11,177 bases of DNA from assembly GCA_021817185.1 (NCBI GenBank), contig JAKAVU010000061.1, forward strand, positions 1 to 11,177, written 5' to 3'. This stretch comes from a bacterium. GTDB taxonomy: Bacteria > Chloroflexota > Dormibacteria > UBA8260 > Bog-877. Shown here in pieces: positions 1-7,156 of this stretch. How positions within the stretch are numbered: position 1 is the stretch's first letter; each line of letters begins with the position of its first letter. Both the position numbers and the translations under genes were made by a program. The notes beneath the pieces were generated by a model, which was given only the letters and a program-made list of their open reading frames with translations, had not been told where the DNA came from and ran no database searches.

Positions 1-1159
1 CTGGATAGCGCCAGCCCGAAGGCACTCCGACCACTGTGACCGCCAGCAACGCATACAGAGCGCACGGTCTCGCCCAGCGGAACCGACTCCGAGCCGCGAC
101 GACGGCTAGCGCAAGAACCCAAGTCAGCATGGGGATATACCAATAGCGTTCACCAGCTGTGGGCCGGATCATGGCAGCCCAGAGGCTCCGGCTACCAACT
201 AATGTGCCCGCCAGCGTGAGAACACCAAATCCCAACAGGAGGCGCACCTCGGTGGACGCCCACAAGAAGGCGCCCGCGATCACGGCCATTCCAACGGTAG
301 CAATCGCGAGGTCACACCACGGCCCAATGGCTACCGCGAACGCAGCGCCCCTGGATGCTCCCACGAGTGGAGCCAAGAGCATTCGGCCCACCACGATCAC
401 CGCACCAGCTGTAGCGTCGACATGGGCGGGGCTCAGAAGGTTGGCTCTCTGGTGGGGTGCGCTCAGTATGAGGACCGTCCCCTGTATCGCAGCTGTCATG
501 CAGACCAGGAGCGCCAATGCCATTTGCATTCGCGAGCGTCGAATCACGGCAAGGAGGATCGCCTCCGGAGCGAGGAAAAACGCGAAGGGCCCGCTGAGCC
601 CAGATGCGACAATTACCGCTATGTCGAAGACTCGCCACGCGTTGCTCCTCGTTCGGCTGGAGACGAGGACGAGGGTTGCCAGTAGCGCCAACGGCCACTG
701 TGTGTTGGTCACGTCGCCCGACAACTCGGCAAGATTCGGGAGAACTACGGTCCCCAGCCCGACGGCGAGCCGAATTGCGCGGGACGTCGCCACGGTAGCC
801 ATCCGGTCGGTGGCCAGGAACGTAATCGGTAGAACCTGGACCACGACGCTAACGATCGCGAAGAAGAGCGGAAGAAGTGCCAGAGGGAGCATGAGTCCGA
901 GCGCCCCAACCAGCCTCTGAAATGTGTTCAGGTATCCTGCGTCAGGCGCTAGCAGTGGGCGAAGGGGACCGTACAGATAGGCATCGCGGTACCAGACCTT
1001 TCCATCCTCAGCCCACAACTGCGGATCTATTAGCGTGTGGGGCTGCCTCGTTATGAGCAGCACGAAACCTAAGGACGCGGTGGCAAGTACCCATGCCCAA
1101 GTAGGCATCGCCTCGGCCCACCCACGGAGGGGGCGCGACTGGATTCTGGCTAGGATCAT
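1..1159 (-). CDS. Polytopic membrane protein, GT-C-like, 3' end cut by the window edge
   Basis: The minus strand is open from the ATG at 1159 to the left edge (386 codons, no stop), so the C-terminus is missing. About ten hydrophobic segments alternate with short charged loops, as in an integral membrane protein. Just after the first segment (residues about 21-37) comes an acidic loop with W49-A-E-D-G53, followed by APDAGYLNTFQRLVGAL. I recognise this as the pattern of a widespread family of uncharacterised envelope membrane proteins. An acidic first outer loop is also the usual site of the catalytic acid in GT-C glycosyltransferases, but a transferase role here is inference. Near the end of the visible part is GERYWYIPM (336-344), typical of the same family. 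No in-frame start lies in the roughly 60 bases upstream of the ATG. The ribosome-binding signal is poor (GGAAG touches the ATG), and Met18 preceded by GAGG is an alternative start. Third codon positions are less GC-rich than in secA (about 70% in the first 60 codons). Confidence 0.85.
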   Translation of the reverse strand, partial: MILARIQSRPLRGWAEAMPTWAWVLATASLGFVLLITRQPHTLIDPQLWAEDGKVWYRDAYLYGPLRPLLAPDAGYLNTFQRLVGALGLMLPLALLPLFFAIVSVVVQVLPITFLATDRMATVATSRAIRLAVGLGTVVLPNLAELSGDVTNTQWPLALLATLVLVSSRTRSNAWRVFDIAVIVASGLSGPFAFFLAPEAILLAVIRRSRMQMALALLVCMTAAIQGTVLILSAPHQRANLLSPAHVDATAGAVIVVGRMLLAPLVGASRGAAFAVAIGPWCDLAIATVGMAVIAGAFLWASTEVRLLLGFGVLTLAGTLVGSRSLWAAMIRPTAGERYWYIPMLTWVLALAVVAARSRFRWARPCALYALLAVTVVGVPSGWRYP

Positions 1160-1363
1160 CTTCCGGGCCCGCTGATGAGCCGCGGACGGCGCATATCGAG
1201 TTGGCTCCCTAGCCCTGCCCGGTGAGCCGCAAGCGCCATGGGGCCGTGTCGGTCGGTGGCAAGGCAACAGCACGATGGCATGAGGCTCCGGAGGTCTGAA
1301 CCGCGGCGTCTGGTCGTTTCCGAGTGCATCCCTCCCGGTTGGCTCGTTCCAGGCGCCGCTGCC

Positions 1364-1419
1364 AGGTCAAGGGGGCGCTAACAGGGTGGGCAGCCCTTGA
1401 GGTGCGAGACCCTTGACCT
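1364..1419. repeat. Perfect 10-bp inverted repeat with a third half-site
   Basis: AGGTCAAGGG (1364-1373) is matched exactly by its reverse complement CCCTTGACCT (1410-1419), with 36 bases between. A partial third copy, CCCTTGAGG, starts at 1394, exactly 16 bases before the right arm and in the same orientation. The right arm contains the TTGACC that serves as the -35 of the candidate promoter, so repressor or activator binding here would affect that promoter. A 10-bp match at this range could also arise by chance somewhere in 11 kb. Confidence 0.4.
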
Positions 1420-1441
1420 CAGATCGGCCACATTCTAGCTT
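1413..1441 (+). promoter_or_regulatory. Candidate sigma70-type promoter for the GT2 gene
   Basis: TTGACC (1413-1418) is separated by 17 bases from TAGCTT (1436-1441). The -35 matches consensus in five of six positions. The -10 fits the relaxed TANNNT form seen in GC-rich bacteria. Transcription would begin near 1448 and leave a leader of about 118 bases before the TTG start at 1566. The -35 sits inside the right arm of the inverted repeat. Confidence 0.4.
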
Positions 1442-1500
1442 AAGCAGCCTCTCAGTGGTGACAGGCAGGTAACTTCTTCGGATTAGCGGCTGCTTGAGTA

Positions 1501-1526
1501 CCCTGCGTGCGACAATTTCAGCAGGG
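1501..1526 (+). other. Small stem-loop in the presumed GT2 leader
   Basis: CCCTGC (1501-1506) pairs with GCAGGG (1521-1526) around a 14-base loop. It lies between the candidate promoter and the ribosome-binding site of the GT2 gene and has no U-tract. Its role is unknown, and six base pairs alone are weak evidence. Confidence 0.25.
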
Positions 1527-1555
1527 CTCTGAGATGGACACCGCGAGGCTGGTTT

Positions 1556-1568
1556 GGAGGTTGGGTTG
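1556..1568 (+). promoter_or_regulatory. Shine-Dalgarno site that fixes a TTG start for the GT2 gene
   Basis: GGAGG at 1556-1560 is followed by a five-base spacer and TTG at 1566-1568. This is near-ideal spacing. It argues against the earlier in-frame TTG at 1554, which would lie upstream of and overlap the ribosome-binding site. The ATG at 1534 is in another frame. Confidence 0.65.
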
Positions 1569-2303
1569 CAGTCAAGCCCGGTTCCGTTCACGGTGATCGT
1601 GCTGCCAGCATATGAGGCAGAGCAGACCCTCGCGCCGACAATTGGAGACCTCCCGGCCGGGGCGGCTGATCACGTTCTCTTAGTGGACGACGCGTCCACC
1701 GACGGTACCGTAGCGGTCGCCCGGGGGCTTGGACTCGACGTTAGGACTCGGGCCGAGAACGGAGGGTACGGGGCCAACCAGAAGACGTGCTATCGAGAGG
1801 CGCTGAGACTTGGGGCGACTGTGGTTGTTCTGCTCCATCCGGACTATCAGTACGATCCGCGCTCCGTGCCCCTGCTGGTCGCTCCAATTCTTGCCGGCGA
1901 GGCGGATATGACGTTTGGCTCACGCTTCGCGGGCGGCGCGGACCCGCGCCGGGGAGGCATGCCGAACTATCGCTACTTCGGCAACCGCCTCACGACAATC
2001 GTCGAAAATCGCATCCTCGGCACCCGTTTCACCGAGATGCACAGCGGCATGCGTGCGTACACTCGCGAGGTCCTAGATGATCTGAACTTTGAAGCCTTCT
2101 CCGACGACTTCCTTTTCGACACCCAGTTTCTGGTCGCTGCCCACGAACGGGGCTTTCGGATCCGCGAGGTCGCGATTCCCACTCGGTACACGAGCCAGTC
2201 GTCGTCGATCGGGATCGGCAAGTCCCTCTCCTACGTGCGGCTCAGTATCATCGAGTGCTGGCGCGCGCGGCGTAGGCGGGAAGGCCCGCATCTACCGGAG
2301 TGA
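1566..2303 (+). CDS. GT2 glycosyltransferase, polyprenyl-phosphate-sugar synthase (DPM1-like)
   Basis: This is a compact GT-A fold protein of 245 residues, close to the size of single-domain dolichol-phosphate mannose synthases, with no membrane segment. Motifs in order: the N-terminal strand ending LPAYEAE (about 14-20); LLVDDASTDGT (38-48), where nucleotide-sugar and metal are bound; LHPDYQYDP (90-98), the DXD-like region of this subfamily; FGSRF (117-121); MHSGMRAY (158-165); and SDDFLFDTQFL (179-189), which carries the expected acidic pair. The family transfers a sugar from a nucleotide donor to polyprenyl phosphate on the inner face of the membrane; the actual sugar is not readable. The start is TTG at 1566, because GGAGG at 1556-1560 stands five bases before it. 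The in-frame TTG at 1554 overlaps that site. Neighbouring GT-C-like proteins would be natural users of its product. Third-position GC (about 70% over the first 60 codons) is lower than in secA. Confidence 0.9.
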   Translation: MQSSPVPFTVIVLPAYEAEQTLAPTIGDLPAGAADHVLLVDDASTDGTVAVARGLGLDVRTRAENGGYGANQKTCYREALRLGATVVVLLHPDYQYDPRSVPLLVAPILAGEADMTFGSRFAGGADPRRGGMPNYRYFGNRLTTIVENRILGTRFTEMHSGMRAYTREVLDDLNFEAFSDDFLFDTQFLVAAHERGFRIREVAIPTRYTSQSSSIGIGKSLSYVRLSIIECWRARRRREGPHLPE

Positions 2304-2336
2304 CGTGAGCTGGCATGGGCCGAGCATCGGCTCACG
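2304..2336 (+). terminator. Hairpin directly after the GT2 stop codon, no U-tract
   Basis: CGTGAGC (2304-2310) pairs perfectly with GCTCACG (2330-2336). Three more pairs, two of them G-U, extend the stem inward to ten pairs around a 13-base loop. It begins on the base after the TGA stop. No run of T follows (CTCAACCTTCG), so it is not a textbook intrinsic terminator. It may be a U-less terminator or a 3'-end stabilising structure. Confidence 0.45.
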
Positions 2337-2792
2337 CTCAACCTTCGCCTTCGTGGTGCTCCCGCCTCACCGGGGGCGGGTGGATGGTGGATAGGCCCGA
2401 GTCCTATGGGTTGGGCAAGGGAGAGGAGATAGCGAGCGGGCCTGCCCCGACCATTGCCGATGTCCGGTCAGTCGCCATCGCCCAGCTTCGAGTGTGGCCG
2501 AAGGTCTTGGGGTGACAAACGGGGTCCCCTCGGTCTGACTGACTCGAGTGGAGTTAGGGGCGCTAGTAGACTGCCTCGTGATGCGGAGGTGGCCCGGGGC
2601 AGCTGTCGACCACGCTGTCTATCGTGAGCATGGCGGACGTGGTCGCCCAGGCCGTCGCGCGCCCACAGCCTCAGCGACCGGGCACCACCCTACGGAACCG
2701 CTGCGCCCGTCGTCTGGACGTGAGCCGGTCAAGCCCAGAGGCATCCTGCACCCTCCACCTGAGATGGACCAAGAGCCTTCGCATCCAGGCAC
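2337..2792. other. Gene-free stretch between the GT2 gene and the next membrane protein
   Basis: Roughly 450 bases hold no recognisable gene. Several frames stay open on both strands (for example 2548-2922 plus and 2671-3063 minus). Their products are Pro/Arg/Gly-rich and resemble no family I know, and they run into the next gene. A second GC-rich stem, CCCGCC (2361-2366) with GGCGGG (2375-2380), follows the GT2 hairpin. No convincing promoter for the gene at 2793 was found. Confidence 0.5.
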
Positions 2793-4352
2793 ATGGAAAC
2801 GCTCGGGAATAGAGGCGCGGGCTCTTCCCAAGATGCGCGGCACTCGGCCAGTGGCGTCCTCCGGCCCCTTGGAGCGGAGTCCGCGAATGCCACGATCGGC
2901 AGTCGAATCGACGGACATTTGAGGGTGAATGGCCCAGCCAACGGCGTGGTGGGACCGCTGCCACCGGCAGAAGCCGCAAGCCGGCGTCCGCCACCTTCCG
3001 CGATCTCAGCGCTGCTCGTAACCCAGATCGCGGGGAGAATCCCCTTGTGGCAGGCGCTGGCAATTGCGTGCCTGACGGCCATCTCCCTGGGCAGCGCCTG
3101 GCGACAGGGGACCTTCTCTAATGCGGCGCTCTTGGCCATTCTGGCCGGACTGGTGGCGGGCGTGTCGTCCGTGGTCGCACGCCGCGTGCAATCGAGGTCG
3201 GTGCCAGCGTGGATCTGGCCACTCGCCGTGGCAGCCCTGGCTCTGTCGAACCTCGCCCCGGGTCTTGACCCGGGTTCGTCGCCCACAGAAATTGTCCTCT
3301 CGGCAGTACTCGCAGGCGCGGCATGTGCCGTTTGCCTCGTTGGTTGGGGCCGCCAGGCAAGGCTTCTCGCGCTGATCGGCGCCGGCACCGACTTGGCCCT
3401 CGCCGCGAGTCGGATGGTCTGGGGCCAAGCGGGGATCGATGTGTTCTGGTTCACTCAACGCTCGACTGAGCGACTGCTTCACGGCCTGAACCCGTACGGG
3501 ATGGCATATCCGACGACCACCCCCGGGCTTCTCTCAGCTCACTTTCCGTATGGCCCGGCCCTGCTGGTTCTGGCCGCGCCCTTTCGGCTGCTAGGTGACA
3601 TTCGTGTAGCCAACGCGGCAGCGATGATGCTGCTCTTCGCCTGCATCGCAATCCTGGCCCGGCGCCACATGGGAGAGGCCGCAGCTGGCCGATACGTGGC
3701 GCTGGCGCTCGCGATGCCATTTTCTCCCTTCATGATCGTCCAAGCCTGGCCAGAGGTGTATCCAGTGGCTGGGGTTGCATTGTGGCTGGTGCTGCGACCG
3801 CGGCATCCGCGGTGGGCGGTCCTGGCGTTGGGCACTGGCCTATGTACCGTTCCCACCGCACTGCCGCTGCTCGTCTTCGTCTGGCTCTGGTGGCGAGACG
3901 CGCGACGGGAGATCACCCTGGCTGTTCTGGTCGCGCTTCTGGCCTGTGTCCCCTTTGCCCTCTGGGCGGGGGTGGGCAATTTCATCGCTGACACGGTTCT
4001 CCTCCAACTCCGACTGGCTCCGCGACCAGACGCTCTGTCGATCAACGGGCTTCTGGCGCACCTTGGCCGTCCACTTCTGCCGGGCTGGGCTGGCGTCTCG
4101 CTGTCAGCAGTCTGTCTTGCCGCCTTCGCCCTCTGGGGCGCCAAGGACTGGGACGCGGCCCTGTTGATGGGCGCGGTCCTCACTTTGCTGGCCTTCGTGA
4201 CAGCGAAGTGGGCCTTCTTCGACTACTACTTCATAGTCGCCGTGGGGATCGTTCTCGCCCTGGTCTTCGCCAGCCCCGAGCGCCGCAGTGCGGCCCTTCG
4301 GCCGGAGGTCGGGGCCCTGGGGGATGCCTCGAGCACAGCTGAAGCTCCATAG
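2793..4352 (+). CDS. GT-C-like polytopic membrane glycosyltransferase (putative)
   Basis: The predicted protein has 519 residues and about eleven to thirteen hydrophobic segments between residues 85 and 493. After the fifth segment comes G214-I-D216-VFWF, then LLHGLNPYG (228-236). This is the acidic-residue plus G-x-x-PY pattern of GT87-like GT-C enzymes, which take sugar from a polyprenyl-phosphate donor outside the membrane. HFPYGPALLVLAAPF (250-264) and a late FFDYYF (475-480) also fit this broad family. The first 85 residues are polar, Pro/Ala-rich and carry no motif. The true start is therefore uncertain: ATG 2793 has no good ribosome-binding site, while TTG 2919 and GTG 2925 are in-frame alternatives that would drop 42-44 residues. 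Third positions in the doubtful tail are still mostly G/C, so the long form is kept. It converges with secA, leaving 93 bases with no clear terminator. Function is inferred; no acceptor or sugar is implied. Confidence 0.8.
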   Translation: METLGNRGAGSSQDARHSASGVLRPLGAESANATIGSRIDGHLRVNGPANGVVGPLPPAEAASRRPPPSAISALLVTQIAGRIPLWQALAIACLTAISLGSAWRQGTFSNAALLAILAGLVAGVSSVVARRVQSRSVPAWIWPLAVAALALSNLAPGLDPGSSPTEIVLSAVLAGAACAVCLVGWGRQARLLALIGAGTDLALAASRMVWGQAGIDVFWFTQRSTERLLHGLNPYGMAYPTTTPGLLSAHFPYGPALLVLAAPFRLLGDIRVANAAAMMLLFACIAILARRHMGEAAAGRYVALALAMPFSPFMIVQAWPEVYPVAGVALWLVLRPRHPRWAVLALGTGLCTVPTALPLLVFVWLWWRDARREITLAVLVALLACVPFALWAGVGNFIADTVLLQLRLAPRPDALSINGLLAHLGRPLLPGWAGVSLSAVCLAAFALWGAKDWDAALLMGAVLTLLAFVTAKWAFFDYYFIVAVGIVLALVFASPERRSAALRPEVGALGDASSTAEAP

Positions 4353-4445
4353 ACCAGCCTGGTGGCAGGCGACGATTCCGGACCGCGCCGTACCCGTCGA
4401 TGGCAGTGGCGGTTTGCCCAGACGGATCGCGGACTTGAACCAGCG

Positions 4446-7130
4446 TCAGGTGCCCGCGCCATGACACCTCTTGTACTTCCGCCCCGAGCCACAGGGGCAA
4501 AGGGAGTTGCGGCTGGCGGGGATCGGCACTTGCCGGGCAGCGCCCGGACGCACCTGCCCGTTGCCAGCAGTGGTGGCAGGGAGGCTGGTGGGCGCCGCCG
4601 GAGCAGTCGCCGACACCGGTTCCGGGGTTGGTCCGGGCGCGTCAAATTGCTGAGCAACCCCAGCGACCGCAGACGCGGCCTCGGCGTGGACGGCGACCCC
4701 GGCCATCGGCTCCGGCGCAGGCTGAAGCTGGATCTGCGAATGGAAGACGTAGCGCACGATCTCCTGCTTCAAGGACTCCTGAAACGACTGGAAGGCCGCG
4801 AAGGCCTCTGACTTGAACTCCACCAGCGGGTCGCGCTGACCCATCGACTGCCAGCGGATGTCGTCTTTGAGGTGCTCCAGGGTGGTCAGGTAGTCAGCCC
4901 AGCGCTCATCGATCAGGCTCAGCATCAGATGGACCTCCACCTGACGCACCAGCTCCTCCCCGAACTCCCGCTCACGCTCCCCATAGATGCGCTGGGCTTC
5001 CTGGACGACGGTCTCGGCGACCTCCTGAGCCGTGTTGCCCAACTGCTCGAGGTCGACCTCCTCCGCCGATGGGAAGGGGATCAGGTACCGCAGGCGGTCC
5101 CAGAGGGCGTCCAGCTCCCAGCCGTCCTTGTGCCCCCCCTGGCAATGGAGGGCAACCAGATCCCGCACCACCTCATCCAGCCACTCCATGACGTTGGCCC
5201 GGGTGTCGATCCCCTCCAGGATCCGGTCACGCTCGGAGTAGACGATCGCCCGCTGGGTGTTGACCACGTCATCGAACTCGACGACGTAGCGCCGGTTGTC
5301 GAAGTTGAAACCCTCGACGCGGGACTGGGCGGACTCGATCTGGCGGCTGACCATCTTGGACTCGATGGGTGTCTCGTCGGTGAGCCCCAGGTGGGCCATG
5401 AGCCCCTGCATCCTCTCCCCGCCGAAGACCCGCATGAGGTCGTCCTCGAAGGAGAGGAAGAACCTGGTCTCGCCCGGATCCCCCTGACGCCCGGCCCGGC
5501 CTCTGAGCTGGTTGTCGATCCGGCGCGACTCATGGCGCTCGGTGCCGATGATGTAGAGGCCGCCCAGCTCCGCCACCCCCTCCCCCAGCACGATGTCGGT
5601 CCCCCGGCCGGCCATGTTGGTGGCGATGGTGACGGCTCCCCGCTGCCCGGCACTGGCGATGATCTCCGCCTCGCGCTCATGGAGCTTGGCGTTCAGGACC
5701 TCATGGGGAATCCCCCGCTTGTCGAGAAGGCGTGAGAGCCGCTCGCTCTTCTCGATGCTGACCGTGCCCACCAGCACCGGCTGCCCGGTCTGGTGCCGCT
5801 CCTCGATCTCCTGGGCGATGGCCGTGAACTTGGCCTCCTCGCTGCGGTAGATGAGGTCCGGCTGGTCGATTCGGACCATCGGCCGGTTGGTGGGAATCGG
5901 CACCACCTCCAGCTTGTAGATCTTGTGGAACTCCTCGGCTTCGGTGAGGGCGGTACCCGTCATCCCGGCGAGGACCTCAAAGGTCCGGAAGTAGTTCTGG
6001 AAGGTCACGGTCGCCAGGGTTCTTTGCTCCTGCTGGACTCGGAGGCCCTCCTTCGCCTCGATCGCCTGGTGAAGCCCGTCCGACCACCGCCGGCCGGGCA
6101 TGGTCCGGCCCGTGAACTCGTCGACGATCACCACCTCCCCGTCGCGGACGATGTAGTCCCGGTCCTTGAGGTAGAGGGCGTGGGCCTTGATCGCCTGGTT
6201 GATCTGGTGGGCCTCCTCCACGTGCTCCATGGCGTAGATGTCGGAGATCCCGGTCATCCGCTCGATCTTGTCGACCCCCTCCTCGGTGAGGCTGCCCGAC
6301 TTGGTCTTCTCGTCGATGGTGTAATCGACTTCCGGACTCAGCCGTCGGATCAGGGATGCGTACTGGTAGTACTTCTCGGTGGACTCCTCCCCCAGTCCGG
6401 AGATGATGAGCGGGGTGCGCGCCTCATCGATGAGGATCGAGTCCACCTCGTCGACGATGGCGTAGTAGCGGTCCCGCTGCACCTTCTGCTCCAGGCTGCG
6501 GGCGAGGTTGTCGCGCAGGTAGTCGAATCCCAGCTCGTTGTTGGTGGCGTAGACCACATCCGCGGCGTACGCCTCCTGCCGGCTCACCGGGCGCAGGTGG
6601 CGCAGCCGCTCGTCCTGGTGGGCCTCGTCGGTGTATTCGGGGTCGTAGAGGAACGACTGCTCGGGGATGATCGCCCCCACCGAAAGCCCCAGGAGATGGA
6701 ACATGGGGGCATTCCAACCGGCGTCCCGGCGGGCCAAAAAGTCGTTCACGGTGACCAGGTAGCAACCCCTTCCAGTGAGGGAGTTCAGGTAGAGGGGTAG
6801 GGCGGCCACCAGGGTCTTGCCCTCTCCGGTCTTCATCTCGGCGATCTTGCCCTCGTGGAGCACCATGCCGCCCACCAGCTGGACGTCGAACGGGCGCATC
6901 TTCAGCGCCCGTTCGGCCGCCTCCCGGGCCAGGGCGAAGGCTTCGGGCAGGAGGTCGTCAAGGGTCTCCCCCTTCTGCAGCCTCTCCTTGAACTCCCCGG
7001 TGCGCTCGGAGAAGGCCGGGTTCGGGAGCTCTTTGAGCTCTTGCCCCAAGAGCCCGATGCGCTCGGCGGTCGCCAGGTGGTGGCGAACCTCACGCCTTGT
7101 GGGGTCGTAGATCCTGGTGAAGACGCTCAT
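4446..7130 (-). CDS. secA: Protein translocase subunit SecA
   Basis: SecA is the ATP-driven motor that pushes unfolded precursors through SecYEG. The 894-residue protein is full length for the family. Visible landmarks: Walker A MKTGEGKT (99-106); the DEVD Walker B box (227-230) followed by IDEARTPLIISG; the preprotein cross-linking region (about 231-375) with VDEFTGRTMPGRRWSDGLHQ; GMTGTA (389-394) opening the second nucleotide-binding domain; TNMAGRGTDI (504-513); QLRGRAGRQGDPG (541-553), which holds the arginine finger; and the helical scaffold and wing domains to about 800. A Pro/Ala-rich linker (about 804-873) leads to the zinc-binding tail, with C878, C880, C889 and H890 all present. It therefore looks like the main SecA rather than a shortened accessory SecA2. 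GGAG abuts the ATG and GATAAT lies eight bases upstream, so it may have its own near-leaderless promoter as well as read-through from gene A, which ends 26 bases earlier. More than 85% of the first 60 codons end in G or C. Confidence 0.98.
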   Translation of the reverse strand: MSVFTRIYDPTRREVRHHLATAERIGLLGQELKELPNPAFSERTGEFKERLQKGETLDDLLPEAFALAREAAERALKMRPFDVQLVGGMVLHEGKIAEMKTGEGKTLVAALPLYLNSLTGRGCYLVTVNDFLARRDAGWNAPMFHLLGLSVGAIIPEQSFLYDPEYTDEAHQDERLRHLRPVSRQEAYAADVVYATNNELGFDYLRDNLARSLEQKVQRDRYYAIVDEVDSILIDEARTPLIISGLGEESTEKYYQYASLIRRLSPEVDYTIDEKTKSGSLTEEGVDKIERMTGISDIYAMEHVEEAHQINQAIKAHALYLKDRDYIVRDGEVVIVDEFTGRTMPGRRWSDGLHQAIEAKEGLRVQQEQRTLATVTFQNYFRTFEVLAGMTGTALTEAEEFHKIYKLEVVPIPTNRPMVRIDQPDLIYRSEEAKFTAIAQEIEERHQTGQPVLVGTVSIEKSERLSRLLDKRGIPHEVLNAKLHEREAEIIASAGQRGAVTIATNMAGRGTDIVLGEGVAELGGLYIIGTERHESRRIDNQLRGRAGRQGDPGETRFFLSFEDDLMRVFGGERMQGLMAHLGLTDETPIESKMVSRQIESAQSRVEGFNFDNRRYVVEFDDVVNTQRAIVYSERDRILEGIDTRANVMEWLDEVVRDLVALHCQGGHKDGWELDALWDRLRYLIPFPSAEEVDLEQLGNTAQEVAETVVQEAQRIYGEREREFGEELVRQVEVHLMLSLIDERWADYLTTLEHLKDDIRWQSMGQRDPLVEFKSEAFAAFQSFQESLKQEIVRYVFHSQIQLQPAPEPMAGVAVHAEAASAVAGVAQQFDAPGPTPEPVSATAPAAPTSLPATTAGNGQVRPGAARQVPIPASRNSLCPCGSGRKYKRCHGAGT

Positions 7131-7138
7131 CTCCGGCG

Positions 7139-7144
7139 ATTATC
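7139..7144 (-). promoter_or_regulatory. Candidate -10 element just upstream of secA
   Basis: On the minus strand GATAAT (five of six matches to TATAAT) ends eight bases before the secA ATG, in the 26-base gap after gene A. Normal -10 to start-site spacing would put transcription start at or beside the A of the ATG. No recognisable -35 is seen 17-18 bases further up, so the call rests on the -10 alone. Confidence 0.35.
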
Positions 7145-7156
7145 CCCCACCACCCA

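Larger units (their letters stand above)
1160..1565. other. Divergent intergenic region between the membrane protein and the GT2 gene
   Basis: About 400 bases separate two divergent genes. I see no convincing gene here; a 74-codon minus-strand frame (1367-1591) overlaps the GT2 start and has no family-like features. The region contains a candidate promoter pointing at the GT2 gene, a 10-bp inverted repeat with an extra half-site, and two possible stem-loops, all listed separately. No clear promoter facing the left gene was found. Confidence 0.6.

Noticed and set aside
159..920. Plus-strand frame of 253 codons opposite the left membrane protein
   Set aside because: It is Arg/Thr/Ala-rich, lacks motifs, and is antisense to a frame that encodes a coherent multi-pass membrane protein with a recognised acidic loop.
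4353..4445. Terminator between the converging GT-C-like gene and secA
   Set aside because: Only short stems are visible (for example ACCA/TGGT near 4353 and ACCGC/GCGGT further on) and there is no T-run. The evidence is too weak to call.
4400..4450. tRNA T-arm-like GGTTCAAGTCC on the minus strand at the end of secA
   Set aside because: The flanking bases do not form a full five-pair T stem. The upstream part is the secA coding sequence for the zinc-binding tail. No acceptor stem or anticodon arm can be placed.
4872..6800. Two long plus-strand frames (287 and 335 codons) opposite secA
   Set aside because: Both lie fully antisense to a well-conserved secA. Their Leu/Val/Asp/Gly-rich sequence is what the complement of secA codons gives, and there is no independent evidence of a gene.
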